The notes under the pieces: model-generated
Told to the model about the DNA's origin: nothing
The model's database searches: none
Seen by the model: only the letters and a program-made list of their open reading frames with translations
DNA from: Lamellibrachia satsuma
Taxonomy: Eukaryota > Annelida > Polychaeta > Sabellida > Siboglinidae
Reading direction: 5' to 3'
Length of the DNA stretch: 64,000 nucleotides
Assembly (NCBI GenBank): GCA_033239005.1
Contig: BSQZ01000011.1
Span: 8,176,001 to 8,240,000, forward strand
Translations under genes and position numbers: made by a program
In this document: positions 1 through 15,388 of the stretch, piece by piece
Layout of the letters: every line of letters starts with the position of its first letter
How positions within the stretch are numbered: position 1 is the stretch's first letter

Positions 1-175
1 ATCGCTATTTGGTTGTGAATCTTGGTCAGTGATTAAACAGGATAGGATAGCACAGAAACAGCATAAATATGGTTCTTGAGAAGAATGCTCAGATTATCGT
101 GGACAGACACAAGTAATTATCACATTCTTAGAATAGCAAACGTTAAAATGAGAATCATGCTCAATATCGTGAAAA

Positions 176-714
<539 letters not shown>

Positions 715-1775
715 ACATGCCGCACTGACCATACCTCAAGCTGACCACACCTCACACTGCCCACCTCATACTGACCATACCTCTGACTGACCACACATCA
801 CATACACCTTACCTCACACTGAACTACATCGTACTGACCACACCTCACACTGACAGCACCTCACACTGACCATGCCTCGCACTGACCAATTTCCATACGT
901 CGGACAAACCATACATCACACTGACCACCCTGACATTGACAGCGCCTGACACTGACCATATCTCAAACTGACCATAACTCACACTGTCCTTACCTGATCA
1001 TTCCTCGGACTGACCACATCTCACACAAACCTTACCTCACACCAACCAATCCTCACACTGATCCCACCTCACACTGACCATACCTCATACTGTCCGCATT
1101 TCACAACATCCTCACACTCTACATATCTCGTACTGACCATATATCGCACTTACCACACTTCTCACAGACCTTACCTCAAACCAACCATATTTCGCACTGA
1201 CCACACCCCACACCGACAGCACCTCACACCGTCCATATATCGTGCTGACCGCACCTCACATAGACCTTACCTCCCACTAACGATAGCTCGTATTGACTAC
1301 ACCTCACACTAACCATACCCCATACTAGCAAAACCCCAAACTAGCCATACCTCATACTTACCATACCTCACACTAACCATGCCTCATATTGACCATACCT
1401 CAAACTAACCATAACTCATACTCACCATATTTCGTATTGACCTAATCTAACACTGATCATACATCACACTGAAAATACCCATACGTCGGACTAACCATAC
1501 CACACACTGACCACACCTCACATGGGCAACACATCACACTGACCACATCCCACACTGATCATACCTCATACTGACCATATATCATACTGATCTTACCTGA
1601 TACTGACCATACCTCGGACTGTCCACACCTCACACAAACCTTACCTCACACTAACCATTCCTCACACTGGCCACCCCTTACATTGACCATATATTATACT
1701 GACCAAACCTGACAGTGACCATACCTCACACTGTATGTACTTCACACTAGCCATACCTCACACTCAATATAGTGC
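715..1775. repeat. Degenerate 16-17 bp minisatellite
   Basis: About one kilobase of a divergent tandem array whose unit resembles CTGACCATACCTCACA, with variants such as CTGACCACACCTCACA. Unit length drifts by one or two bases and copies are poorly matched, so the array looks old. No long open frame crosses it. Confidence 0.93.
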
Positions 1776-2503
1776 AGGACATGCAAATTCAGCAGGAGTA
1801 AACATAGATACATTTCAGCATTTCATAAGCAGTGCCCAGGACTGTCGAAATCCAATATAACTTAATTTGGATGCTTAATTCTACAAGTAATGTTATTCAA
1901 TGTTGATGCTTTTTTCCTTTGAGTAATTGGGTATTTTTGCACTGTTAAAGTAAGCTTGTCCAAAAACGTTGGGAGCAAATATGCGTTGATGTAAAAACAT
2001 TTAATGTATACATTCGTATTGCCTCGTACAAATATTTGTTTACATATTTTTACACGAAATATCTAGTCTCCTTTAGTAGGCCTCATGTATGGCCAACATA
2101 GCTCACTCGACCAATTACGTATGACATTTTGCCTTAACACCAAAATAACCCAAACTCCACCAAAATATCCAAAATCTGTCCTGCTTTAACTAATTGGAAA
2201 AATACAACGTTGATTACATGCCTTATAATGTTTAAATGTGATTCTCCCTGACCATTTCTGTTGTGATATTTTCTATGCATAAGTATGTTGGTCAATATAA
2301 ATATTCAGAGTTCCATGTGTTAATAAGCGACATGTAATTGCAGAAAATAACAAAAAAATAATAAGCACGGGTGTAACAGTGGGACAGTAAGCCTATTCAA
2401 TTCCCCGTTTGTTCCTGCGCTGCGGGGCCACTCTGTATGGTAACAGAACAACTACAGGTTCTCAAGGTCGATACGTACAATAGCGCCATATATATATGAT
2501 GTT
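1776..2503. other. No gene seen
   Basis: AT-rich single-copy-looking sequence between the minisatellite and the duplicated region. I see no coding, RNA or transposon signature. Confidence 0.5.
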
Positions 2504-3006
2504 TTTTAAAACATCTTGAATATGTATCATAGAGAAGTCGTGGCGCTAATGACAACAACCAATATTCGGCTGGTTGTGTGTATTCGTACTATTCATTTTA
2601 GTTGTGACGTAATATACATACAACCGTTTTTCAATACTGTACTATTTTGTTGTAACGTGTTATTACACATGACATTAATAGCCGCATGGTTTTCCTTTTG
2701 GAAGGAAGTGGAGAAACTCATGACGACCATTCCCCTGCAAGGCAACTCCAGACCATTACTGAGGGTGGGTGCTTAACTGTTGGCACGGCGTAGCATGGAC
2801 TGCACCACTCATTACTTAGTCTTCCTACAAAAGCCTTTGTTTTTTTTAAATAGCTCTCATCTGACCACAAGACGTTACGCCAAAAGCCTTTCTTTAAAAC
2901 ATCTTGAATATGAATCATACAGAGGACGTGGCGCTAATGACAACAGCCGATATTCGGCTGGTTGTGTGTATTCATACCATTTATTTTAGTTGTGACGTAA
3001 GCAACA
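2504..3006 (+). repeat. Direct duplication, two ~110-bp copies
   Basis: The segment at about 2504-2620 (AAAACATCTTGAATATG followed by a GTGGCGCTAATGACAACA core) recurs at about 2893-3006 with a few substitutions and the same orientation. Shorter echoes of the flanks (TTTTGGAAGGAAGTGGAG; CATCTGACCACAAGACGTTACG) recur at about 3236-3305. Together with the transposase scrap lying between the copies, this looks like a rearranged or partly duplicated old DNA transposon. Confidence 0.75.
2718..2918 (-). pseudogene. Tc1/mariner transposase fragment
   Basis: The minus strand encodes about 66 residues typical of the middle of a Tc1-like DDE transposase. Visible are FWRNVLWSDES, which carries the second catalytic aspartate region, then a short spacer and VPTVKHPPSVMVWSCLAG, matching the usual conserved VKHGGGSVMVWGCF block. 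The usual family protein is about 340 residues, so only a fifth survives, with no start codon context and no terminal repeats recognised. The flanking direct duplications suggest an old, rearranged insertion. Family assignment is confident from the two motifs; activity is excluded by truncation. Confidence 0.8.
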
Positions 3007-3428
3007 GTGTTTACTCGTTTGAAAACCTACGGTTGAGTACGTCATACACAGACGACCGTTTTTCAATACGGAGTTTTGTTGTAATGATTTATTACACATA
3101 ATGTAAAGTCTGAGCGTACTGTCTAACATGGAGCTATGTCATGCTATGTCATATATGTCATATATCACATGTAATGTTCACAGTCCAGCAGTGTCATCTG
3201 TGTCAGTAACTTTGTATTCGGCTTGCCGTGTGGTATTCCCTTTTGGAAGGGAGTGAAGAAATCAACGAAATTAGCTTTCATCTGACCACAACACGTTACG
3301 TCAACAGCCTACCGACAGTTGACGAAATATTACGCGAGCACTGTCAGTGTACGTTGAAAAGCATTCTACGACGTATCGACGTATCGATCGTCATCCTCCT
3401 GCATTTCGTAATCTCTGACATAATGATC

Positions 3429-3521
3429 TGCCAACCCATACATGTTTTAGGGTCCTGATTAATCGCCGGAATTTCTCAACTACCGCTGACGTACCACCCC
3501 ACTCTGTGTTGTTTGTGTTGC
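3429..3521 (-). pseudogene. CR1-like LINE ORF1 (esterase) scrap
   Basis: About 30 residues on the minus strand (NTNNTEWGGTSAVVEKF, then RRLIRTLK) align with the ORF1 esterase-like domain of the LINE at 40874-41350, where the matching residues are VGTNNVEREGTTAIVRKY and RQLVRTLK. It is a short, isolated relic of the same LINE family that occurs at least six more times in this window. Confidence 0.65.
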
Positions 3522-3629
3522 TTACGTAAACAATTGACCTTCCATTGAAAGGGCCTAATATTTGCTGACCCTTTCTTTCACATCCTCTATTTTCACCTCC
3601 GGTAAACAAAGATCCTCGTGTTACTTGTG

Positions 3630-3669
3630 TCCTATCTTGTCCTATCTTGTCCTATCTTGTCCTATCTTG
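3630..3669. repeat. 10-bp tandem repeat x4
   Basis: Four perfect copies of TCCTATCTTG in tandem. Confidence 0.95.
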
Positions 3670-3794
3670 CTGTCGAGTACTTCTCACTTGTCATTTTGTT
3701 ACATATTTATTTCCGTGCTGTCAACCTGTTACCAGTTCCCTTCCTCGTATTCCATTTATAACCCGTTCACTTAACTTCTGTTCTTTTCTCATCT

Positions 3795-5290
3795 ACCTGT
3801 CCTGTAAGCCTCATCACCTGTCCAGTAAACATCACCCAGTGTCCAGGAGGCCTCACCCCCTGTCCAGTAAACTTCACGCTGTATCCAATAAACCTCACCC
3901 TCTGTCCAGTAAGCCACCGCTCCTGTCCAGTAAGCCTCACCACGTGTCCACTAAGCCTCACCCCGTCCACAATAAGCATTTCCCCGTCCAGTAAGCCTCA
4001 CCCCGTGTCCAATAAACCTCACCCCCTCCGCAATAAGCCTCTCCCTGCCCAGTAAGCCTCATCCCGTGTCCAGTAAGCCTCACCCCCTCCGCAATAAGCC
4101 TCTCCCCGTCCAGTAAGCCCCACCCCTCCGTAATAAGCCTCTCTTCGTCCAGTAAACCCCACCCCTCCACAATAAGCATATCCCCGTCCAGTAAGCCTCA
4201 CCCCCTCAGCAATAAGCCTCTCCCCGTCCAGTAGGCCTCACCCCACCGTAATAAGCCTCTCCCCGTCCAGTAAGCCTCACCCCACCGTAATAAACCTCTC
4301 CCCGTCCAGTAGGTCTCACCCCGTCCGCAATAAGAATCTACCCATCCAGGCAGCCTCTCCCCGTGTCCAGTAAGCCTCACCCCCTCCACAATAAGCGTCT
4401 CCCCGTCCAGTAAGCATCACCCCACCGTAATAAGCCTATCCCCGTCCAGTAAGCCTCACCCCACCGTAATAAGCCTCTCCCCGTCCAGTAGGCCTCACCC
4501 CGTCCGCAATAAACATCTCCCCATCCAGGCAGCCTCACCTCGTGTCCAGTAAGCCTCACCCCCTCAACAATAAGCCTCTCCCCGTCCAGTAAACCTCACC
4601 CCACCGTAATAAGCCTCTCCCCGTCCAGTAAGTCTCACCCCACCGTAATAAGCCTCTCCCCTTCCAGTAGGCCTCACCCCGTCCGCAATAAGCATCTCCC
4701 CATCCAGGCAGCCTCACCCCGTGTCCAGTAAGCCTCACCCCCTCAGCAATAAGCCTCTCCCCGTCCAGTAAACCTCACCCCACCGTAATAAGCCTCTCCC
4801 CGTCCAGTAAGTCTCACCCCACCGTAATAAGCCTCTCCCCGTTCAGTAGGCCTCACCACGTCCGCAATAAGCATCTCCCCATCCAGGCAGCCTCACCCCG
4901 TGTCCAGTAAGCCTCACCCCCTCAGCAATAAGCCTCTCCCCTTCCAGTAAACCTCACCCCACCGTAATAAGCCTCTCCCCGTCCAGTAAGCCTCATCCCA
5001 CCGTAATAAGCCTCTCCCCGTCCAGTACGCCCCACCCCCTCCACAATAAGCATATCCCCGTCCAGTAAGCCTCATCCCCTCAGCAATAAGCCCCTCCCCG
5101 TCCAGTAAACCTCACCCCACCGTAATAAGCCTCTCCCCGTCCAGTAAGCCTCACCCCCTCCGCAATAAGCCTCTCCTCGTCCAGTGAGCCTCACCCCGTC
5201 CAGTAAGCGTCACCCCCTCCGCAATAAGCCTCTCCCCGTCTAATGAGCCTCACCCCGTCCAGTAAGCATCACCCCCTGTGCAGTAAGGGA
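3795..5290. repeat. Minisatellite with 179-bp higher-order period
   Basis: A 1.5-kb array built from 16-20 bp modules, CCGTCCAGTAAGCCTCACC and CCGTAATAAGCCTCTCC. In the middle these modules are organised into a larger unit. The phrase CAGCCTCACCCCGTGTCCAG or a close variant recurs at about 4530, 4709 and 4888, that is every 179 bp. The edges contain less ordered modules. Translations (repeats of GEAYWTGRGLLRW on the minus strand) remain open only because the unit lacks stop codons. Confidence 0.95.
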
Positions 5291-6454
5291 ACCTTACTTC
5301 TTTATGTCCATTGTCTCAGGTCTCGTGCATCATTCAACAACAATCACTACTTGACATCCTGTACGCACAAACACACACACACACATTCGAAGTCTTCTAA
5401 CTTATTGTTTGCCCGCATGTTTCTAAAACGACGCTGTAGTCTAACCTGCTGTTGCAACTGTTGTCCGCCCCTTTCGCTTAGTTACTATATGGACGCACAA
5501 TCCGATGATAATGTTCGCGGTCTAATTCTCCTAAATCGAGTATTGTTAAATTAGCTTCCCTGGCAACCAGTCTCCACAAACCTATACCTATGTTGAACGA
5601 ACAACCGCAAAACGGACCGTAGAGTGTGTATTTAAAACATGCCCAATACCAAATCGATAATATGATGCTTTGCCGATAACATATACATGTATTTGCCGTG
5701 CCTTTGGAGTCAACGCTTCCATCGCTAAAACTTAAAGCTAAACCCAAATGCAGGTTAAATATCAACACGTGTTGTTATTATGTTAAGACGTCGGAAAATT
5801 ATATGTGGGATATATCCATTAAGCTCATTCCCAATTCATTTTTTCGAACGAATATTCAACTCGAAAATAATGATTTAAAATACATAGATATAGTGTTATT
5901 TGTTTATTACGTGTTGCAATACACTGTTACTGAAATCAGCGAGTATTCGTTAATATTCATTCAACCGCAGTTCGGTTCAGACAGAACGAAAAAAGCTAGG
6001 AATTTAGTGTGGCAAAGACCGACCACTCGTCATTGCTGATGCGTGAGAAGTATGTTTCTTATATTAAAACCTACAGGGTCCTACAAACCTGCAAAAACAG
6101 CATGGATTAGCATAGACTCGAGAGCACTTATGTACGATAATGTTTGGTACAGAACAAACTCAAATGGCCTTCGTCAGCAGGACGTATGAATATTATAGCA
6201 TGAAGATATCTGGTTTACGAGAATCAACAACAATCAACAAAGTAATAAATATCCATAGACCGATACCTTTCTTAATCCGAAATGTCGGTCATATATTACA
6301 ACCTGTTAAGCTAGATCAACTTATCAACAATCAAAATCCAGTCATTTGGAAGCCCGGTGATAGTAGGCAGCGACAGTAGAAACAATAGAACAAATTAGTA
6401 TATCACATGCAATAGTGTTCAACTTATCAACCTATTAAAAGAGAGTGTGATTTG
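5291..6454. other. No gene seen; one dispersed-repeat copy
   Basis: No convincing gene. A short CA run lies at about 5371-5386. Bases 5488-5588 are a dispersed repeat found again at 7918-8020 in the same orientation with roughly 80 percent identity (shared core TATGGACGCA, CCGATGATAAT, TTAGCTTCCCTGG). Confidence 0.6.
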
Positions 6455-6650
6455 TAAATTATTAGAACAAATTATCTACAGATTGTGTAACTGCTAGAAG
6501 CGTGAATATCTTTATAAACAAGGTTGACATATATCTCAGGAGGACGGATTACACATGGATTAAACATGTTGGGCTCTCGATAAGCCAATGGTTTCCTTGT
6601 ACACTTGCCATCTGTCGTGGATGACAATCCTGTTAAGTATTGTTAAATGT
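6455..6650 (+). mobile_element. CR1-like LINE, 3'-terminal fragment
   Basis: Matches the last ~190 bp of the LINE family seen at 59600-59790 and, in reverse, at 38757-38930. Shared blocks include ATTATCTACAGATTGTGTAAC, the spacer before CTCGATAAGCCAATGG, and the terminal short repeats around TTGTTAAATGTTG. It is a severely 5'-truncated copy of the kind left by target-primed reverse transcription. Confidence 0.85.
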
Positions 6651-6711
6651 TGATAGCTGTGGCGGCGACACCGATTTTCTGGTGACAATGGACTCAGTAG
6701 ACACCACGAGT

Positions 6712-7082
6712 AGTTTCCATCCCTCCGTCCATCCACCCCTCCCTTCCTCCCTCCTCTCTGTCTCTCGGCGTCAGAAGTCGCAATGTTGCACTCCAGTGGA
6801 GGCTGTAGCGGCGTTTAGACATATGACATCAACCTCAGTGCTTCGTGGACGCATTGCTCTCGGTTAAAATGTATTTAATGAATTAGCAGATGTAGTCGCA
6901 GAGTGGAACTCGATGCGTCCACGAAGCACTGAGGTCACTGTCCTATGTCTAAACGCCGATACAGCCTCCACTGGAGTGCAACATTGTCGCCGATAGACAG
7001 AGGGGGGGGGGGGGGTGGGAGGGAGGAAGGGAGGGGTGGATAGAAGGAGGGTGGGAGGGAGTAGGGCGGGAGGGCGGGATGG

Positions 7083-7083
<1 letters not shown>
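6712..7083. repeat. Large imperfect inverted repeat
   Basis: The left arm at about 6712-6857 contains GCAATGTTGCACTCCAGTGG, GGCGTTTAGACATATGACAT and CTCAGTGCTTCGTGGACGC. The right arm at about 6913-7083 contains the reverse complements in reverse order (GCGTCCACGAAGCACTGAG ... CCACTGGAGTGCAACATTG). The outer parts are a CCTCC-rich tract on the left and a GGAGG-rich tract on the right, including a G13-like run near 7003-7015. The spacer is about 55 bp. It could be a foldback element or an inverted duplication. Confidence 0.88.
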
Positions 7084-7142
<59 letters not shown>

Positions 7143-7160
7143 CACACACACACACACACA
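7084..7160. repeat. (CA)n microsatellite
   Basis: CA dinucleotide run of about 77 bp, interrupted once by an AACAC near 7140, directly abutting the outer edge of the inverted repeat. Confidence 0.97.
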
Positions 7161-7262
7161 GTGAATAACCAGTACTGTTAGGTCACGCATCTCCGTACCA
7201 TTAGACTATATTTCATCCAGGTGACTCACAAAGCTTAGATGAAAGATTAGGTCTGGGTCGTT

Positions 7263-7316
7263 ATTGTGCAAGTCATAGGGCATAACGACATTGTGCAAGT
7301 CATAGGGCATAACGAC
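7263..7316. repeat. 27-bp perfect tandem duplication
   Basis: The unit ATTGTGCAAGTCATAGGG plus CATAACGAC occurs twice head to tail with no mismatch, so it is probably recent. Confidence 0.93.
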
Positions 7317-9856
<2,540 letters not shown>

Positions 9857-11266
9857 TAAGGCCGTGTTCACAACGTTAGTCCGCATTAGGATGCGGATCC
9901 CAATTCGGGTAGCGCAATGTTAACACACCATTAATCTGCATTAAGCTACCCGAATTCTAATGCGGGAAAACAGGTGAATTATGATTCTAATTAGCCAACG
10001 TGAACGCTCCGTTTGCCTTGATTCGGCGATGGCGGCGCTGCTGCATGACAGAGGGTCGTAGTCTCGCGAGACCGTATGTGACCCGAGGTGACCTGAAATT
10101 CCATGTTTTAATCAGGTCAGAACCAGTTCTTTTGTGTAAGTTTTCACTTTTCCAACGATATACCGTTATCACGACTGATTTTTGCACTGATATGGCGCGG
10201 GGGAGTACGTGGAGCAGAGAGGAGGTGGCAGATTTCGTGGAAGTGTGGGGTAACCAAGCGGTGATGCGGCATTTCAACGGAAATACCAAAAACACGAAGG
10301 CATACGAACTGATAGCCGCAATGATGGTGGAAAAGGGATATGATCGGTCTGTGGCACAGATTCGCATAAAGATAAAGACTCTCCGGGCAGCTTGTTACAA
10401 GGCCAAAGACGCCCTTTCTAGAAGTGGGGCTGATGCTGACGCTGCTGCTGGATGCCCACACTTTGAACAGCTAGATTCATTCCTGGGGGCGAAACCGTTA
10501 GCAAGACCACATCACATCGCGAGGTCAACAGGTGGGTGACAACTATTTTTGTCCAACAGTGTTTTCTTTTTTGGCCTCTAAATTGTGCATTGGGTTGAAA
10601 GTATATTCATTCTGTCGCCAAATTACACCTTTTCAAGTATTAAAAAAATCAAATAACTAATTCCAACCCAATCACCCTCATGTGCGCTTTGTTGGTGGCT
10701 GTCAAATTAGTACAGTCACAACTGTTTATTAAGCACTGAGCCTATGATGCATGTGATAGAAAAACATTCTACGTTTTACAGAAAAGGCAGACAATCAGGT
10801 CTCGACAGTAGCAACTGGTGACCAGACAGAAGGTAAAACAATTATATGTAACTGCATGATCTAAATCTATACTCGTAGTTGCTATTGATGTAATAAAACA
10901 ATTATATAAGTTTAAATGTAACATGTTGTCGGCATGTATTTTCAACTATTTATTTATTATGAGGCAGACATTTGTATTGGAATGTATTGAGCAAACCAAG
11001 GCAGTTATTGTTTTCATTGTAAACACTATTGTATTAGTAGCATAATTGTTATACTTTGTTTAGTTGTAAAATGTGTATAATTGATCTAAAAGTGTTGTCG
11101 TTCCATTGTTATAGCCATTTACTTTAGTCATGATCTATCGTTCGTATTTTAGTATGTTCAGGACTTACAGCAAGTGACACAGAACATGAACAAGATGAAA
11201 GCGCCCAGGATGATGCAGAGGAGCCAACAGCCGGTCCAAGCAATGGTGATTGTACATACTACGTGT

Positions 11267-11353
11267 GTGTGTGTGTGTGTGTGCGTGTGTGTGTGCGTGC
11301 GTGCGTGCGTGTGTGTGTGAGTGCGTGTGTGTGAGTGTGAGTGTGTGTGTGTG
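11267..11353. repeat. (GT)n-rich tract in intron 3
   Basis: GTGT/GTGC mixture inside the Harbinger SANT gene. Not coding. Confidence 0.9.
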
Positions 11354-12138
11354 TATAATATTATTATATTTACAAATGTCTTGTCAAGTGGGCAATAGTG
11401 GCAGGTGAAGACCAAAGGAATAATAGAAACTTTATTGTGTGTAGCTCTATAGAATAAAGAAAATGTATTCATAGTCATATTTCATTTAGTTATTATATTG
11501 TGTAGTTAATTCGATGCTAGTTTGGCACCATTCATCCATAGACAGGTAACGTATTGCCTGAACAATTATTTGACTATCAATATAGGATTTTATTTCTTCA
11601 GAGGATGTTCAAGGAATATCAAGGAATAAACATAATTTACAAATGGTTGTTTTTTTGTGTGTAGAATCCCAGAAGCGGAAGGCAACGGATTTGACTCCTA
11701 CAACAAGCAAGAAAGGTGTGCACATGGTTGTCGGTCCTCTTTTTGGGTCAATGGTTCAATCAATTGAGGTTTTACATTTCTCTTAGTTTATTTTCACCTT
11801 TGAAAATATTAAGGCATGTTTCAGTTTAAAAAAAAAGTTGTAGCTCACACACAAGTTACACAAGTCATCTGTGTTTATGCATGGAACTGTCAATAATTTC
11901 AATGCATGCTCTATTCACTGTTCAAAACAGGTTGGTGACTGAGGCTGTCATTCAATCCAACAACACCATGCAAATTATTCCTAGAAGGAAATATGAAAAG
12001 AATGCTGCTTTTAGTTATCGTATCTGACACTTAGTTGGATCAGTTCCATTTCCATCAGACATGTTCTTATATGACGTATAATATCTTAAAGGGATATTAA
12101 ACCTCAATAATTATAAACTCCTGGTATGCATATGTATG

Positions 12139-12139
<1 letters not shown>

Positions 12140-12170
<31 letters not shown>

Positions 12171-12261
12171 TCGTGCGTGCGTGTGTGCGTGCGTGCGTGA
12201 GTGCGTGCGTGCGTGCGTGCGTGCGTGAGTGCGTGCGTGCGTGCGTGCGTGCGTGTGTGTA
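12140..12261. repeat. (GT)n(GTGC)n tract in intron 4
   Basis: Run of GT followed by GTGCGTGC repeats within the same Harbinger gene's last intron. Frames across it encode Thr-His or Cys-Val repeats and are spurious. Confidence 0.92.
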
Positions 12262-13501
12262 GATAGATATACATTTGTGCTGTTATTAATAGTTTGCTTA
12301 AATAATTTAGTCATTAATGTTTACTGCTATTTGTTATATTTATTATTACTTGATTGGTACAGAAGGGGTAGTCTGATACTGTGTTATTATGGAACCATGC
12401 ACAGATTATCTTTTAATTTTACATAGGCAAAGAGAAAAGGCGGCGACTTAACATCCTGGGTCGCGACGAAAGGAGTCGTCGGGTGGATAGAGACGACCTG
12501 GTAGAGCAGATGGCTCGCATCGCCCAAGAGGAGAGGGATGCCTTTGCTCGTACAAGAATAGATGTGGGAGCGGCAGGTCCATTTCGAACGGGAACGTCAG
12601 CGTATGGAGGAAGATATGTTGCAAAAGTCGCTGGGGTTGCAGCAAGACATGAACCAGTGTATGGCGGCAATGATGTCTAAGATGATTGACATCATGTCAA
12701 GAATATCCTCTCCCCAACAGTCACGCTGTAGCAACTCCCCGTGCAACTTCACCAAACTCTGTCACAAGCCTCAACCATAGATCATTCCTTAAGTAGCCTG
12801 AATCCGTCCGCATTTCATTCACACGTTCGACCTCCAACTCCACGCCCTCCTTCGACACCTACAACACCATCAGTGCATCAATCGTTCTATGGGGAGGGTA
12901 CCGACTTCGGTGCATCATCTCCGTTCTCATCATCGATGCCCAGGCCCACATCCCCATCATCTGAGGGTTCATTCTAAAACGGTCGGTCTGAATACCATGT
13001 CTCCTCTCCAACGGTGTCTTTTATGATGCATTCAGTTGGATGCACTGATCAACAGAGACCACCCACCCCATCTACACACCCAGCTTATCTGCAGCCTCGC
13101 CGTCATCTAGTTACTCATACACGAACTTGTAACGGTTTGCAGTTGGTTTTACCGAGCCCGGTGTTAAACCTGGGTTTAACCAGTTGAACCCACGTTTACT
13201 GTTTCTAAGACACGAGGATTGTATTATTCTTAATATTAATAAAGTTGCATGTGAATTGATGATTGATATTACTGATGCAATAAAATATGACTGTTGCATA
13301 GGTTTCCTGTGTGATGTGGCGTTATTTTCAAGATTTGTACAGTTACCTTTTATGTTATTTCGTCCAGACAACCTGCACTCAATGCTCAATCAAGCAAAAA
13401 AGCTTAGACAGGTGCATCAGGTGGGTCCCTTTGATATAACAGGTCAAACTAGAACATGTCGGAAGAAAATAGACTAGGTAACTTTAGCAATGGTATATAC
13501 T

Positions 13502-15388
13502 TCAGAATTTACAAGTTTTGGTTAATGCTGAAGCATCTCTCGCTGCTTTGGCATCAGTTGCAACCATACCTCTTCTCTGTCTAGCAATTCTTAATGCTGG
13601 TATATCCAGATCACCTTCCTCAACATCATATATCTCACCCCTCATCTCACATATATTATGCAAAATGCAACATGTCACCACCAGTGAAGGCACAGTAGCA
13701 AAATCGTGATTATTCCGCTTCATAATCACTCGCCATCTTCCCTTCAGTCTTCCCAACGCATCTTCAACAGTCATTCGTGCTCGACTTAATCGATAGTTGA
13801 AGTGCCGTTGATTTGCTGGCGTTCCTGGGCCTTCACGGTATGACTTCATAAGCCATGGGAGTAGAGGGTATGCAGGATGACCAATCAGACAAATGTTTGG
13901 TGTTGTTGGTGTTGTTGAATGTTTCTGTTCTGTCTGGAAATACATTGCCAGCTTCTACATCTTCATACAACGATGAATTGGATAACACTCTGGCATCATG
14001 TACCTTTCCAGGCCACCCGACTTCAACATCCCAGAAACGATACCGGTGGTCACGTACTGCCTGTCAAATGACTGAATTCCATCCCTTCCTGTTATAATAA
14101 TCATTCTTGTGATGCACTGGAGCTTTGATGGGGTCGTGCATGCCATCGATGGCCCCGGCACACATAGGAAATCCCCAAATGTCTCTAAATCCCTGGATGA
14201 CTTCGAGAAATCCCTCAGGACTAGGCCTACGCAGGAACATTCCTTTCAACGTTTTTGACACTGCGATAATACATTCCAAACATATATGGTAGGCTGTTGA
14301 CCTTCCAATGCCGAACAGTTCCTGGAGTGTTCTATAGGAACAGCCTGTAGCTAGACACCACAGTGCCACACGTTTTTGTAGACTCCCCGCCTGAAATATA
14401 TTGAACATATAAAACTATTAAAATTAAATATGAATTTCGTTACAAAGTGCATGCAGCATGTGAACAGATTAATCTCAGTGCAAAATTATACAGCATTTCA
14501 AGACTTTAGTTACAATCTGCCAACCATAAGACTTCATTTTATGGAGAAATGGATTTTTGCAGCATTCACTTGTTACGTAGCTTTGTGAAGAGCAAGAACC
14601 ACTGGTTATAATTTACACCACTTATTTATTAGAATGGCTTGAATTAAGATTGTTTTTATATCCACTCAGAATTAAGTCACAATGATCAGTAAAACAAACC
14701 TTTCGGAAGTTTGAGTCATGTCGTTCCATGTATGGCCTCACAACTTGTATGATAAATTCTACACTAGCCCTGGGCATCCTGAAGTGTGCTCGCCAATTGC
14801 TGTCATTTCGATTGTCACGGAATGTATCCCACCATAGATGTGATCGAAAGTGCGTCCATGTTGTTCTATTGAATAGAAATCCAAAACAATTTTTTTTATT
14901 GCACTACCAAAAAGCTTCGTAGCCTGGTTGATTAAATCGTCTGTTGAGTCTTTGGGAATGAAAACTGCAAAGGCCGCAGGTTCTAGTCTATTTCTGGTAT
15001 TTGTTGTTGTTTCGATTTAACGTTTCTTTACTATTCTAAATGAGACGTTGTTAAAATACCTCGCATGAAAAAATGTTATGTGAATAACAGCCACCGTTGT
15101 CTGTAGCCAATATAAATAAAAACGCAACGAGTACCTGTGAATTATCCGTGCTGGTCGATTCGTTTCCCGGTCTGCAAGAAGGCACATCAGTCTTCGTCGA
15201 AGCGACATTTGCCGCGCCAACTTTGCTGTTACTAGCTTCGTACTGAATCTCCGTAACCTGGCCGCACGAAGCAGTTGGTTCCTGAGATATCTCAAAATCA
15301 TGTCAGGTTCGCGGCTAATAAGTACACGAGCTACTACAGTCAAAAGGACAACTATCGGTAAAATAACTTCGAGCAGGTAACCCGCCAT
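13502..15388 (-). pseudogene. Harbinger DDE transposase, three exons
   Basis: Nuclease that would cut and join the element's ends. Exon 1 (15388-15135) starts MAGYLLEVILPIVVLL and is hydrophobic then Arg-rich. Its donor CACAG|GTACTC is phase 2. Exon 2 (14865-14700) follows acceptor TTCAATAG and includes HFRMPRASVEFIIQVVRPYM, the usual helical N-terminal block. Exon 3 (14390-13502) follows acceptor ATTTCAG and carries LFGIGRSTAYHIC and the first catalytic Asp in CAGAIDGMHDPI. The second motif reads [16 protein letters not shown], where the normal GD is GH. The Glu motif RMTVEDALGRLKGRW is intact. A frameshift near 14080 and an in-frame TAG at 13955-13957 also break it. The phases of all three exons match, which supports the model. 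Confidence 0.88.

Larger units (their letters stand above)
10192..12780 (+). pseudogene. Harbinger SANT/Myb-like protein, five exons
   Basis: Accessory DNA-binding protein of the Harbinger element, which in this superfamily helps the transposase reach the nucleus and the transposon ends. The proposed exons are 10192-10530, 10783-10833, 11161-11245, 11665-11716 and 12426-12780. Every junction has GT donor and AG acceptor, and all introns are phase 1, so the frame is kept throughout. Exon 1 encodes a trihelix/SANT-like domain (STWSREEVADFVEVWG, later IRIKIKTLRAACYKAKDA). The middle exons are acidic and then basic (SQKRKATDL, KEKRRRLNILGRDERSRR). Exon 5 ends in a charged coiled-coil-like region in another frame (MWERQVHFERERQRMEED), so a one-base frameshift lies near 12560. 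GT-rich microsatellites occupy two introns. Confidence 0.8.

Noticed and set aside
3767..4738. Minus-strand 60-73 codon frames (GEAYWTGRGLLRWG) as a gene family
   Set aside because: Read-through of the 179-bp-period minisatellite.
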